Positions 8,024 through 15,744 of a stretch of 23,695 bases of DNA are shown here, in pieces. The first letter of the stretch is position 1. Every line of letters starts with the position of its first letter. The stretch is from positions 115,960 through 139,654 of the forward strand of contig NZ_DDHJ01000025.1 of NCBI RefSeq assembly GCF_002338065.1, written 5' to 3'. The translations under genes were made by a program, and so were the position numbers. The stretch is from Pseudomonas sp. UBA1879 (GTDB lineage Bacteria; Pseudomonadota; Gammaproteobacteria; Pseudomonadales; Pseudomonadaceae). Below the pieces are notes generated by a model. That model had not been told where the DNA came from. It did no database searches and saw only the letters and a list, made by a program, of their open reading frames with translations.

Positions 8024-9121
8024 TTACTCCTTCACTGGAGAAATCAGGTCAAGCTGCTCGAGCCAGAGAGACAACGCTGTTCGCAGGTTTTCACGTTCGT
8101 AGCGAAGCAGGTTGCGATGCCCTGCGGCAACCATGGCTTCATACAGCCCCGGTTCGGTGTTCAGGAAATGTGCCGCCATGGCAAAGTCCACCGGATCATC
8201 GCTCTCAAGTAGCAGTCCGCCTTCTCCCAGTGTGTCGGGAATGTTCGAGCGAGCCTGTGTGACCACAGGAAGCGAAGCATAGTTCGCTTCCAGCAGCGGC
8301 ATGCAGAAACCCTCGTGGGCGCTGGCGCACCAGTATTGATGGGCGGTGTGGTACAGCCAGCGCAGTTCGGCTTCAGAACATTTGCCCACCAGCAGCACGC
8401 TGTCTTGCAGGCCCAGATTGCGCACGTGTTGGTGCAAACCGCGGGCATAGGCCTCGCTGGTGGTGCCGCCGACGATGATCAGCCGTTGCGCGGGCTGTTC
8501 GGCCGTTCCCTGGTTTTGCAGGAGGTGGTAGAACGCCTCGATCAGCAGGTATTGGCGTTTGTTCTCTGCTAGACGACCCACTGCCAGATAAAAGCGCGTG
8601 TCGTCGGGCTGCTGGCGCATGAACGCCGGTTGGCTTTTGGTGCCTTCAAGGCGGCGGGTGTCGACCAGCAGGGGCAAGGTTTTGCTGCGGGTGTAACCGG
8701 CTTCCACCAGTTCGCTTTCATTGAGCGGCGAGTCGGCCAGCGCGTGGACGAATTCTTCCCGCCATTCCCGCAATTGCTCCAGGCCCAACTCGGCGTAACG
8801 GCGCAGGCCTCCGCCTTCCGGGAAGAACTCGGGGGGCGTGATGTTGTGATAGACCATCGCCTTTGGGCATTTCTGCTGCAACAACCAGCGGCCGTGGTCG
8901 TGGCCCATGGAGTGGTGATACATCAGCAGCGAACATTGGGACGAGTGGAACGTGCGCGCAGGCAGCACCTGTCCGGCCATCTGGTCGGGAATCGAAAAGC
9001 TGTAGATGTCCGATTCGAACCCCAGATCGCGCAGCAGGCTGCGGGTGAACAGCAAACCGTTGGTGACCCCATCTCCCGCTGCGACCGTTGCTGCAAATTG
9101 ATCGATACGCTTGTTGGTCAT
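8024..9121 (-). CDS. GT4-family glycosyltransferase
   Basis: The 365-residue GT-B protein has a clear donor half: YLAVGRLAENKRQYLLIEAF (~178-197), RLIIVGGTTSE, LGLQDSVLLVGKCSEAEL, and AHEGFCMPLLEA with E270 and E278 forming the E-x7-E pair. The first half is less typical. It includes GDGVTNGLLFTRSLLRDLG and a histidine-rich stretch LLMYHHSMGHDHGRW (~66-79) near the expected acceptor cleft. Its ATG overlaps the stop of the methyltransferase gene by four bases (ATGA), with AAGGG six bases before, a sign of translational coupling. The donor is probably GDP-rhamnose or GDP-mannose, judged by rmd next door; linkage and acceptor cannot be read from sequence. Confidence 0.87.
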   Translation of the reverse strand: MTNKRIDQFAATVAAGDGVTNGLLFTRSLLRDLGFESDIYSFSIPDQMAGQVLPARTFHSSQCSLLMYHHSMGHDHGRWLLQQKCPKAMVYHNITPPEFFPEGGGLRRYAELGLEQLREWREEFVHALADSPLNESELVEAGYTRSKTLPLLVDTRRLEGTKSQPAFMRQQPDDTRFYLAVGRLAENKRQYLLIEAFYHLLQNQGTAEQPAQRLIIVGGTTSEAYARGLHQHVRNLGLQDSVLLVGKCSEAELRWLYHTAHQYWCASAHEGFCMPLLEANYASLPVVTQARSNIPDTLGEGGLLLESDDPVDFAMAAHFLNTEPGLYEAMVAAGHRNLLRYERENLRTALSLWLEQLDLISPVKE

Positions 9122-10644
9122 AGCTGGCCCTTGCGAGCCGTGACCGCGTAATCCTGCGGACCGTAGAACAGTGCATCACAACGACGGGCGACTTCGCTGT
9201 CTTCGTTGAGGGCGTATTCACGCGGGATCGGGTTCAGGCGGTGTATTTCGACATTCTCGAAGCCTTTGAACTCGACCAGGAACTCGGTGAACGCAGGCGG
9301 CAGCGGGTGGATGTGCGTCGGGTCGGTGTGGAAATGCGTTGCTGCGCTGATTATGTTTTCCGGGTTCGGCGTCTCGAAAATGATCGTGCCACCGGGCGCC
9401 AGAACGCGCTGGCATTGGTCTAGCAGCATGTTGAACTGCTCGAAACTCAAGTGCTCGATCACATGGAACGCAGAAATGGCCGCAACGCTGTTTTCCGGCT
9501 GTTCAGCCAGCCAGACCAGCGCATCCTGTTGTACGGCTTTGAGGCCTTGTTCGTGGCAGGCTTCGACGTTCATCGAGTTGAGATCGATGCCGATGCGCGC
9601 GTAAGCCTCAGGCAGCATGTTCAGCCATTCGCCACGACCGCAGCCAATGTCCACGAGCGGCAGACCGGCCGTCAGCGGGGCGATCTTTTCCAGAATCGGC
9701 AGGTAATACGATTGACGCTCGCGGATGGTTTCAGCATCGCCACGGAAGCGGTTCTCGAAGGCCAGATAGAAGCTGTCCGGAATGCTGCTCGGCACCAGAT
9801 TCGAGGCGGCCGGTTGAGTGGCGACCACGGACGACTCGGCAGACACCGGCGTTGCCACCTGACGCGGGGCGCGTTCCAGATGGCCGAGGCGGGCGCGCAG
9901 TTCCTGGTGAACCAGGCGCTGCTGGTCCAGTTCGGCTTCGAGCCGTTTGATGTAGTCGGTTTGCTGATCGAACGCGACGTTCTGCGCATCGAGCGCACGT
10001 TGCTGACCATCCAGCGCGCGTTGCTGCGCCTGAAGATAACCGTTGAGCTCGTTCGCGTAATGGCCGAGCTCTTCCAGGTGCTCATTGTGAATCTGGATCT
10101 GGCGGGCCTGCTGCTCGATTTGATCGCGCTGAGCCGCCAGGCCATCGTTTTGCAGTTTGTGCTGGCGGGTCAGCAGGTCCAGACGCGCAACGTAGTAACG
10201 GCTGCGGGATTCCGTAGACGCAATGGCGTAGGCGTTCAGCAGCAGCTTGCCCACGACCGGGATGCGACGCAGGGTGTTCTTGAGCTTGGCTTTGCGCAAA
10301 CCGTGGACTTCAGCACCGTGCGCGATGCCTTCCGGCGAATAACGCAGGCCTGCCAGCACTTCGAATTTGTCGAAGCCGGAGCGCAGTTGATGCAGCCCCT
10401 GCTGGATTTCACTGCGCTCGGCCTTGCGGCCCAACAGGCTTGGGTAGGCGGCCAACAGTAGCGGCTCGTCTTCCAGCTGGATCAATTCCATCCAGCGGTA
10501 AGGACGGTCGAAGACCGGCGCCGGGGAGGGGTCGAAAGCCGGCATCGGCCGTTCGCGGGTGTCCAGCTTATAACGCTGAACCTCTGCTTCAATTCGGCGA
10601 TTGAGTTCCTGGAAGTCGAGGTCAGGGTTATTGGGTATCAGCAT
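9118..10644 (-). CDS. DUF4214 / coiled-coil / SAM methyltransferase protein, likely O-chain terminator
   Basis: There are three regions in 508 residues. Residues ~54-108 (AYPSLLGRKAERSEIQQGLH ... EVLAGLRYSPEG) read as a DUF4214 unit. Residues ~153-258 are rich in Q, L, R and E with heptads and form a coiled coil. Residues ~290-505 are a Rossmann methyltransferase with motif I VDIGCGRGEW (331-340), acidic D354, HVIEHL (394-399) and ETPNPEN (424-430). The gene starts 17 bp inside the end of wzt. In E. coli O8/O9a the coiled-coil methyltransferase WbdD caps the chain and sets its length, and the Wzt tail reads the cap. The position and coiled coil suggest the same job here, but there is no kinase domain and the domain order differs. 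The acceptor is unproven. Confidence 0.85.
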   Translation of the reverse strand: MLIPNNPDLDFQELNRRIEAEVQRYKLDTRERPMPAFDPSPAPVFDRPYRWMELIQLEDEPLLLAAYPSLLGRKAERSEIQQGLHQLRSGFDKFEVLAGLRYSPEGIAHGAEVHGLRKAKLKNTLRRIPVVGKLLLNAYAIASTESRSRYYVARLDLLTRQHKLQNDGLAAQRDQIEQQARQIQIHNEHLEELGHYANELNGYLQAQQRALDGQQRALDAQNVAFDQQTDYIKRLEAELDQQRLVHQELRARLGHLERAPRQVATPVSAESSVVATQPAASNLVPSSIPDSFYLAFENRFRGDAETIRERQSYYLPILEKIAPLTAGLPLVDIGCGRGEWLNMLPEAYARIGIDLNSMNVEACHEQGLKAVQQDALVWLAEQPENSVAAISAFHVIEHLSFEQFNMLLDQCQRVLAPGGTIIFETPNPENIISAATHFHTDPTHIHPLPPAFTEFLVEFKGFENVEIHRLNPIPREYALNEDSEVARRCDALFYGPQDYAVTARKGQL

Positions 10645-11866
10645 TGCTTACGGTTCCGTCGGTGGTCTCGGTCGGGGCGGGCAGTTGTTCCAGCGTTGCG
10701 GCCAGATCGCAGATGCCGCCAAAGAAAGTCCCGGTGATGCCGGCGACTTCAAAACCGATGGCATTGTCGTGCCAGTGATAGCAGTTGGCGGTATGGTCGG
10801 CGCCATCGTGCAGCGCCAGGGTAATGGTGTACTTGCCAGGCGCAAGGCGCATGGGGAACCGATAACGCAGGGTCCGCCGCTCACCCGCCTTCATGGCGAT
10901 CGGGGTATTCAGGTAGTGGCTGTTGGTGCCGAAAATGTCCTGACCGAAACGGTCGCGGATCATCAGGCCCAGTGACACGTCATCGAGGTCGTGATCAGCC
11001 GCGATGACCACGTCGAGCACCCCGGTATCGCCGCTGGCGAGGATCGTACTCTGGGAATTCTGCCCGACGAAGGTGACGCGCTCCATGTAGGCCTGACGCG
11101 ACCCGTAGCCATGCTCTTCGATGTGCTTGCGTTCGCTGTAGTCTTCGTCGTCGGCGCCGAGCAACTGGTTATAGATGTTCACCGCATCTTCCGGGTGACC
11201 ATCGGCAACCACATGCCCGCCGCTGAGAACGATGGCCCGGTCGCAGATCATCTTGACCGCATTCAGGTCATGGGAAACGAAGATGATCGAACCGCCCTTG
11301 GCCCGGAATTCCTTGATGCGACGCATGCATTTCTGCTGGAAGTGGCCGTCACCGACCGACAGGGCTTCGTCGATCAGGAACGTATCGGGGTCCGCGTGGA
11401 TGGCGATGGAAAACGCCAGGCGCATGTTCATGCCGGACGAATAGGTGCGAATCGGCTCGTGGATGAACGGCCCCAACTCGGAAAACTCGACGATGGCGTC
11501 ACGGCGCTCGTCGATCTGCTGGCGGGTCATGCCCAGCAGCAGGCCATTGCCGACGATGTTTTGCAGGCCGCTGAGGTTAGGGTCGAAGCCGGTGCCCAGT
11601 TCCAGCAGGCCGGTCACGCGGCCGGTGATCTTGATCTGGCCTGCGTCCGGCAACAGCACGCCGTTGAGCATTTTCAGCAGGGTCGATTTCCCGGCGCCGT
11701 TACGCCCGAGGATGCCCAGGGTCTCGCCGCTGGCAACCTGGAAGGTGACGTTGTCCAGTGCGCGATGAGTGCGATGGAAACTGCGGCGCAGGACGATTTC
11801 CTTGAGCCGGTGCCAGGGTCTGCTGTAGAGCTTGAACTCCTTACAGACATTTTCCACTTCAAGCAT
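10628..11866 (-). CDS. wzt: Wzt-type ABC transporter ATPase with C-terminal carbohydrate-binding domain
   Basis: This 412-residue protein is the ATP-hydrolysing half of an ABC exporter for undecaprenyl-linked O-polysaccharide. Walker A is GRNGAGKST (54-62), the signature is YSSGMN (142-147), Walker B is TFLIDE with E167, the H-loop is H199, and the TGRVTGLLELGTGFDPNLSG segment is typical of the O-antigen/teichoic acid subfamily. Residues ~257-385 form the Wzt tail (MERVTF, GLMIRDRFGQDIFGTN, LAPGKYTITLALHDG), the immunoglobulin-like domain that in E. coli O8/O9a binds the terminal cap of its own chain. The methyltransferase overlaps its 3' end by 17 bp. The usual upstream partner, the Wzm permease, is missing: the preceding gene is a GT-C enzyme 206 bp away. 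The start ATG 11866 has only a weak AAGAG before it. Confidence 0.93.
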   Translation of the reverse strand: MLEVENVCKEFKLYSRPWHRLKEIVLRRSFHRTHRALDNVTFQVASGETLGILGRNGAGKSTLLKMLNGVLLPDAGQIKITGRVTGLLELGTGFDPNLSGLQNIVGNGLLLGMTRQQIDERRDAIVEFSELGPFIHEPIRTYSSGMNMRLAFSIAIHADPDTFLIDEALSVGDGHFQQKCMRRIKEFRAKGGSIIFVSHDLNAVKMICDRAIVLSGGHVVADGHPEDAVNIYNQLLGADDEDYSERKHIEEHGYGSRQAYMERVTFVGQNSQSTILASGDTGVLDVVIAADHDLDDVSLGLMIRDRFGQDIFGTNSHYLNTPIAMKAGERRTLRYRFPMRLAPGKYTITLALHDGADHTANCYHWHDNAIGFEVAGITGTFFGGICDLAATLEQLPAPTETTDGTVSNADTQ

Positions 11867-12072
11867 GCGTGCAACTCTTAATCGAAAAAGGGGGTGATTT
11901 CAGGAGGCGTTCGCAGCCTGAACGGCCGCGTGCGCTGAAGAATCAGGAGGCGGAGCCTAACATGAGTGAATGTTTCGAGCATCTGCGCGTCATTCAGCAG
12001 CGGTCGAAGGGACTCGCTCGGCGGTTCGCAAGGGGGCATGACCGGCGCCCACCGCGAGAACAACAGACCGCC
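11867..12072. other. 206-bp gap ahead of wzt where wzm would be expected
   Basis: No membrane-protein remnant is recognisable. A 61-codon minus-strand frame (11878-12063) is proline- and arginine-rich and unlike any Wzm. A short self-complementary AGGCGGAGCCT lies around 11950-11960. The gap is long enough to hold a separate wzt promoter, but no convincing -35/-10 pair was found. Confidence 0.5.
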
Positions 12073-14127
12073 TCAAGGCTCGAGAGGTTCGATCGACAGG
12101 CTGACCAGCCCCATACCGAGTGCGCGCTCATCCGCCGTCATGCCCAGTTGCGCAGGGCTGGTCGGGACGGGCACGTCGATCCTGACGCTGCTCGAGCGCA
12201 GCGGGTTATCGACCTCGAAGACCCGATCGGCGGCCTGATCGGTCAATGTGAACGGCGTGTGGCTGTCGCCGGTATGCAGCACGAACGCTTTGCCGATGTT
12301 CGGGCCGAAAGCGCTGGCCTTCAAGTGCAGACGGAATTTGTCGGGCAAAGGGCGAGCGAAGTCCAGGTTCACGCTGTTCCCTACCGACCAGGCGCCCCAG
12401 GCTTCTGGCGTCCACAGCCCGCTCACGCGGCTCACCATGTGGTTGGAAACGGGAAAGCGGAAATCCAGCTTCCGACCGTCATCGATGTTGGTCAGCGTAA
12501 AGCCGGGCATCACCACCTGCGGCCTGCCATCGGCGTAGGGCACATACGGACCGATGGAGAGTACCCAGTTTTTGTGGGCCGGCAGGCCCTTGAAGTCGTA
12601 GTGATTGTCGTCCGACACCTGCACGTGGGTGATCTCGGCGCTGTCCATGTAGAAGGTCGCCTTGAGCATCCCGCCCATGTCGCTGCCGATGACCACCACG
12701 TGATCGCGTTCGTCGGCGTTCAGGTATTGGCGGGCGAAGGTGCCCGCTCGATCAAAGACGTCAGGCACAAGATGAACACGCTGCTCGCGGGTGACCCATG
12801 TGTTCGACAGCACCATGGTTACCGGCATGACGCCATAAATGAACAGCACGGCGCCAACGCGAGGCGACCAGGCCCATGCACCCAATGCGACCAGCCCGGC
12901 AAGCCCCAGCGCATAAAAGGTCGGAGGGTTGACGATCAAGCCGAAGATTTCCGGACCATCGATGAAATTGGGTTTGAAGGGCTCCAGTTGCGTAGCGATG
13001 CCGTACAGCATCGGCAAGGCGATGATCACTGCAAGCGCAAGTCGCCATTTGCGGCTGCTGGCGGAGGAAGCGTTCGTCAGCTGCGACGCGACCACGATCC
13101 ACAGCAACGGGAACATGAAATCGTAGTAGCGCATGTGAAGGCGACTGATGGATTCGAAAACGCTGGAGTTGACCACGGACGCGGAAAACAACGCGACCAC
13201 CGGGAGCAGATTGGCCACTAACAGCACCGCGAGAATCGACAGGCGTCTCGCAGGGTCCGGGCACTCTCGGGTACGCAGCGAGGAAAACCCTCGCTGCAAC
13301 GCCACCGCCAAGGGCAGGGCCATGAGCAGGCACACGGCGAGAACATGGCCGCCCAGGCTGATCAACGCTAAATGGGCCAGTTCGATCACGCGGTCCAGGC
13401 CCGTCGTGGTGGTCGAGGCAATACGGTTGTAGGAAGGGCCGAAGAACGTTAGCCCGGCCGGCCCCACGATCAGCAGGCTGATGCCGAATTTGGCGATAAG
13501 CCCCCCGAGCAGGAATACCCCGGTGTTCCGAGCGGCCGTCGCGACAGGTCGATCATGACGGCGCGTCGACAGGTAGCCGATGTAAATCAGCAGGGCAGGG
13601 ACGAACAGCATTGAATGGGGTTTGACCAACGCCGTGCACCCGAGGATAAGCCCGGCGATGGCCCAGTCTGTCCAGCGCTCGGCGATGGCGCGCGACATGC
13701 ACCAGACGAAAACCCAGAACCCGAAAAAGTACAGCGCTTCTGGCATGAAGTGGGCGGTGTAGATGTTGATCGGCGCGGCCATCGCGCACAGGGTGATCAG
13801 CAGCGACGGGACGAATGACGCGACGCGTCGGGCCACCCAATAGATAAAAGGGGCCGAGGCGACGAAAAACAACGCATTGAGCATCCGCGCGCAGCCGAGG
13901 AAATCCGCTCCGCAATGGCTCGTCAGCCGGTAAATGGCGAGGTAGAGGTAGCCTGGAATCAGCGAGTCGGAGAGCGGCTGCAGGCGGGAATAGCGGCTGT
14001 ACGTGTATTCATCGCCAAACACAAAGGGATACAGGCCGCTGTTTTTCAGAAGAAGGAGGAAGAATACGAAAGCGATCAGTGCGAGTAGCGCGTAGGCATT
14101 TCTGTGCTGTTGCGTGAGGCGGGTCAT
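12073..14127 (-). CDS. GT-C membrane glycosyltransferase (GT39/ArnT-like) with soluble C-terminal domain
   Basis: This is a polytopic membrane protein of 684 residues from ATG 14127. A GTG at 14151 would add eight residues, but the ATG gives a normal N-terminus (MTRLTQQHRNAYALLALIAF) with GGA nine bases upstream. The first periplasmic loop has FVFGDEYTYSR with D39-E40, the acidic pair typical of GT-C enzymes that use polyprenyl-phosphate sugars. About ten or more hydrophobic segments follow to ~residue 430. The rest is soluble and ends (~566-680) in a beta-rich module with WTPEAWGAWS, LPDKFRLHLKASAFGPN and SPAQLGMTADERALGMG, a domain appended to several membrane glycan enzymes. It probably decorates a lipid-linked or exported glycan in the periplasm. 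Donor and acceptor are unknown. It is first in the polysaccharide operon or just upstream of it. Confidence 0.8.
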   Translation of the reverse strand: MTRLTQQHRNAYALLALIAFVFFLLLLKNSGLYPFVFGDEYTYSRYSRLQPLSDSLIPGYLYLAIYRLTSHCGADFLGCARMLNALFFVASAPFIYWVARRVASFVPSLLITLCAMAAPINIYTAHFMPEALYFFGFWVFVWCMSRAIAERWTDWAIAGLILGCTALVKPHSMLFVPALLIYIGYLSTRRHDRPVATAARNTGVFLLGGLIAKFGISLLIVGPAGLTFFGPSYNRIASTTTTGLDRVIELAHLALISLGGHVLAVCLLMALPLAVALQRGFSSLRTRECPDPARRLSILAVLLVANLLPVVALFSASVVNSSVFESISRLHMRYYDFMFPLLWIVVASQLTNASSASSRKWRLALAVIIALPMLYGIATQLEPFKPNFIDGPEIFGLIVNPPTFYALGLAGLVALGAWAWSPRVGAVLFIYGVMPVTMVLSNTWVTREQRVHLVPDVFDRAGTFARQYLNADERDHVVVIGSDMGGMLKATFYMDSAEITHVQVSDDNHYDFKGLPAHKNWVLSIGPYVPYADGRPQVVMPGFTLTNIDDGRKLDFRFPVSNHMVSRVSGLWTPEAWGAWSVGNSVNLDFARPLPDKFRLHLKASAFGPNIGKAFVLHTGDSHTPFTLTDQAADRVFEVDNPLRSSSVRIDVPVPTSPAQLGMTADERALGMGLVSLSIEPLEP

Positions 14128-14299
14128 ACACCATCGTCCATTGTTTGCCACGCCTGAACAGCGAGCGAGCTGAAACCTGTTCCGGTCCGGATCGACTGTC
14201 GACGCCGCGCGAGGCCGGGAAAGCGAATACGTGATTGAAAAAACGCAGGATGTTAACAGGCCAGGCTGATTAATTCAGGTTTACAAACACCGGCCTGTG

Positions 14300-14337
14300 C
14301 TGCGGCGGACGGCCTCAATGAGGCCATCGCGCCGCAG
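14300..14337 (-). terminator. Two-part hairpin after the RTX/DUF4214 gene, probable terminator
   Basis: CTGCGGCG (14300-14307) pairs with CGCCGCAG (14330-14337), and inside it GGCCT (14311-14315) pairs with AGGCC (14321-14325) around a 5-nt loop. The structure begins 9 bp beyond the minus-strand stop at 14346. The downstream T-content on that strand is modest (GTGTTTGTAAA some bases later), so termination is likely but not textbook. The remaining bases of 14128-14345 show no gene; the GT-C promoter should be here but was not clear. Confidence 0.55.
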
Positions 14338-14345
14338 TCACCTGA

Positions 14346-15266
14346 TCAACTCAACCAGATGCCGCCGTCCAGGGCGGCTTTGGTGTTGTTGAGGTTTTCC
14401 TGGCTTTCCGAGAACGACACCAGCACCTCATTGGCTTTCATGCCCTTGGCCATCTGAGTGTTCCAGTACTGATAGCCTGCTTCGTCAGCGCTGCGGTGCA
14501 GCACGTGCAGGTAGTAATTGTTGATGATCGAGTTTTGATCCTGACCCGGATTCAAAGTCTTGAACTCGGCGCTGTTGACGAAGCTCTGCGCGATCTGGCC
14601 AAGGTTCTGGCCCTGATCCATCTCGGCGATCCAGTATTTCAGTCCGTCAGTGTCCGGGGTGCGGTCAAAGGCGGCCTGATACAGGCGATAGGCCGAGCCC
14701 GCATTCTGGCCTGCCTGAACATCGAGGGCGAGCGAGCTGCCGTCGCCGAACTCCAGACGTTCGATGTTGATCAGCGTGTCGATCTTGCCAGGTGTGATGA
14801 CGGTGTGGCCGGTGGACGTGGCTTTGATCACGGCGGTGGTTTTGCCGCTGTCGTACCAGACCGTGTCGATGCCGCCGTTACCGTTGAAGGTGTCGTTGCC
14901 GGTGTAGCCGTAGAAATCATCGTTGCCGTACGAGCCGATGAAGGTGTCATTGCCTTTGAGTGCCAGCGCGCCAATGGCCACGTCGTCACCCGCCAAGGCG
15001 TAGTTGAGCAGCGTGTTATAGCTGGTGCTGAGGCCTGTGACGCTGAAGACCGGTTGGCCGCCCTGCATCCAGTTCAGGCCCGTCAGTGTGCCCCCTGTCA
15101 CACCCGATGCGCCGTAGGTAAACCCGAAGCCCGAGTAGTTCAGGGTGTGATAACCGTCAGTCAATTGAAACGCTGACGAGTTCGCGTAGGAAAGGTAGGT
15201 GTAGGGGTTATACCAATCGTCCAGATCGTAAACGTTGATCGGCAAGTTGTAAGTCACAGTGGTCAT
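14346..15266 (-). CDS. Secreted RTX/DUF4214-domain protein
   Basis: The protein has 306 residues from ATG 15266, selected because GAGAAGGA sits seven bases upstream; an in-frame TTG at 15287 has no such site. The N-terminal third is tyrosine/threonine-rich (YNPYTYLSYANSSAFQLTDG). Residues ~104-136 carry degenerate RTX calcium-binding repeats (LKGNDTFIGSYGNDDFYG, GNDTFNGNGGIDTV). Then comes IDTLINIERLEFGDG (162-176), a motif commonly seen between RTX and DUF4214 parts. Residues ~190-295 hold two DUF4214 units (LYQAAFDRTPDTDGLKYW; YLHVLHRSADEAGYQYW). No signal peptide is present, so type I secretion is expected. It lies downstream of the giant adhesin on the same strand, and may be exported by the same transporter. 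Its function is unknown. Confidence 0.87.
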   Translation of the reverse strand: MTTVTYNLPINVYDLDDWYNPYTYLSYANSSAFQLTDGYHTLNYSGFGFTYGASGVTGGTLTGLNWMQGGQPVFSVTGLSTSYNTLLNYALAGDDVAIGALALKGNDTFIGSYGNDDFYGYTGNDTFNGNGGIDTVWYDSGKTTAVIKATSTGHTVITPGKIDTLINIERLEFGDGSSLALDVQAGQNAGSAYRLYQAAFDRTPDTDGLKYWIAEMDQGQNLGQIAQSFVNSAEFKTLNPGQDQNSIINNYYLHVLHRSADEAGYQYWNTQMAKGMKANEVLVSFSESQENLNNTKAALDGGIWLS

Positions 15267-15298
15267 GGAGGAGTCCTTCTCCGTCAAATCAATTGGCC

Positions 15299-15330
15299 AT
15301 TATGCAATAGCGGACGGATTTGACGTCAAA
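15299..15330 (-). promoter_or_regulatory. Candidate promoter with 12-bp palindrome ahead of the RTX/DUF4214 gene
   Basis: On the minus strand TTGACG (15329-15324) is followed after 19 nt by CATAAT (15304-15299), 33 bp before the ATG at 15266. The -35 lies within the perfect palindrome TTTGACGTCAAA (15319-15330), which could be an operator. The 19-nt spacer is longer than optimal, so the promoter call is weak; the palindrome itself is certain. Confidence 0.35.
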
Positions 15331-15348
15331 GCCCCGACAAAGTGCAAC

Positions 15349-15687
15349 TCAAACTAATCCGGTCTCTTCGTCATCGATCAAATTACTCAACCCACCCAAT
15401 GCCACGCGAGCCCGGTTACGGTCCATCAACTTGGCCTGCGCGGCAGGGGGGAGGTCAGTGATGCGCAGTACGCCTTTGTTGGTCAGGACTTGAATCAGGT
15501 CGTCGAGTACCCGAATCATTTCGATGTCGCTGAGCTTCAGGGCGTTGAGGCTGTTTTCCACTGATTCGTTGGCGAACCATGCCTGGATCTCGTGATCGTC
15601 GGCGGGCAAGGTCGCGGTGGCCTCGGCAAAGCTTGTGGCTTCGACCCGCACCAACGCTCCCTGGGCATTGCGTTGAACGTGAAACAT
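15349..15687 (-). CDS. Small conserved Pseudomonas protein (often labelled 'tryptophan synthase subunit beta-like')
   Basis: This 112-residue acidic, soluble protein starts MFHVQRNAQGALVRVEATSF and ends NLIDDEETGLV, with a helical middle (VENSLNALKLSDIEMIRVLDDLIQVLTNKGVLRITDLPPAAQAKL). From memory this matches a short pseudomonad family labelled 'tryptophan synthase subunit beta like'. It has no PLP lysine region or any other TrpB feature, so that name looks wrong. GAGGA lies seven bases ahead of ATG 15687. It sits between the giant adhesin and the RTX/DUF4214 gene, all on one strand, so a role linked to adhesin production or secretion is possible but only inferred. It has no signal peptide or membrane segment. 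Confidence 0.82.
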   Translation of the reverse strand: MFHVQRNAQGALVRVEATSFAEATATLPADDHEIQAWFANESVENSLNALKLSDIEMIRVLDDLIQVLTNKGVLRITDLPPAAQAKLMDRNRARVALGGLSNLIDDEETGLV

Positions 15688-15715
15688 GGTTCGTCCTCGG
15701 TAATCCGAAAACTGA

Positions 15716-15733
15716 CGACCGCCGAAGCGGTCG
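15716..15733 (-). terminator. UUCG-capped hairpin directly after the adhesin stop
   Basis: On the minus strand the sequence reads CGACCGC-TTCG-GCGGTCG: a perfect 7-bp stem closed by a C(UUCG)G tetraloop, among the most stable RNA hairpins. It lies 11 bp after the adhesin stop and is followed by TCAGTTTTCGG. The T-run is short, so it may be a partial terminator or a 3'-end stabiliser that lowers, rather than blocks, expression of the 112-residue gene. Confidence 0.65.
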
Positions 15734-15744
15734 CCAGCGGGCTA

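Noticed and set aside
11878..12063. 61-codon minus-strand frame between wzt and the GT-C gene, considered as a wzm remnant
   Set aside because: No hydrophobic segments or Wzm-like motifs and no ribosome-binding site; treated as non-coding.
11869..13221. 450-codon plus-strand frame opposite the GT-C gene
   Set aside because: Low-complexity His/Arg/Gln-rich shadow; the minus strand encodes a clear membrane protein with the GDE motif.
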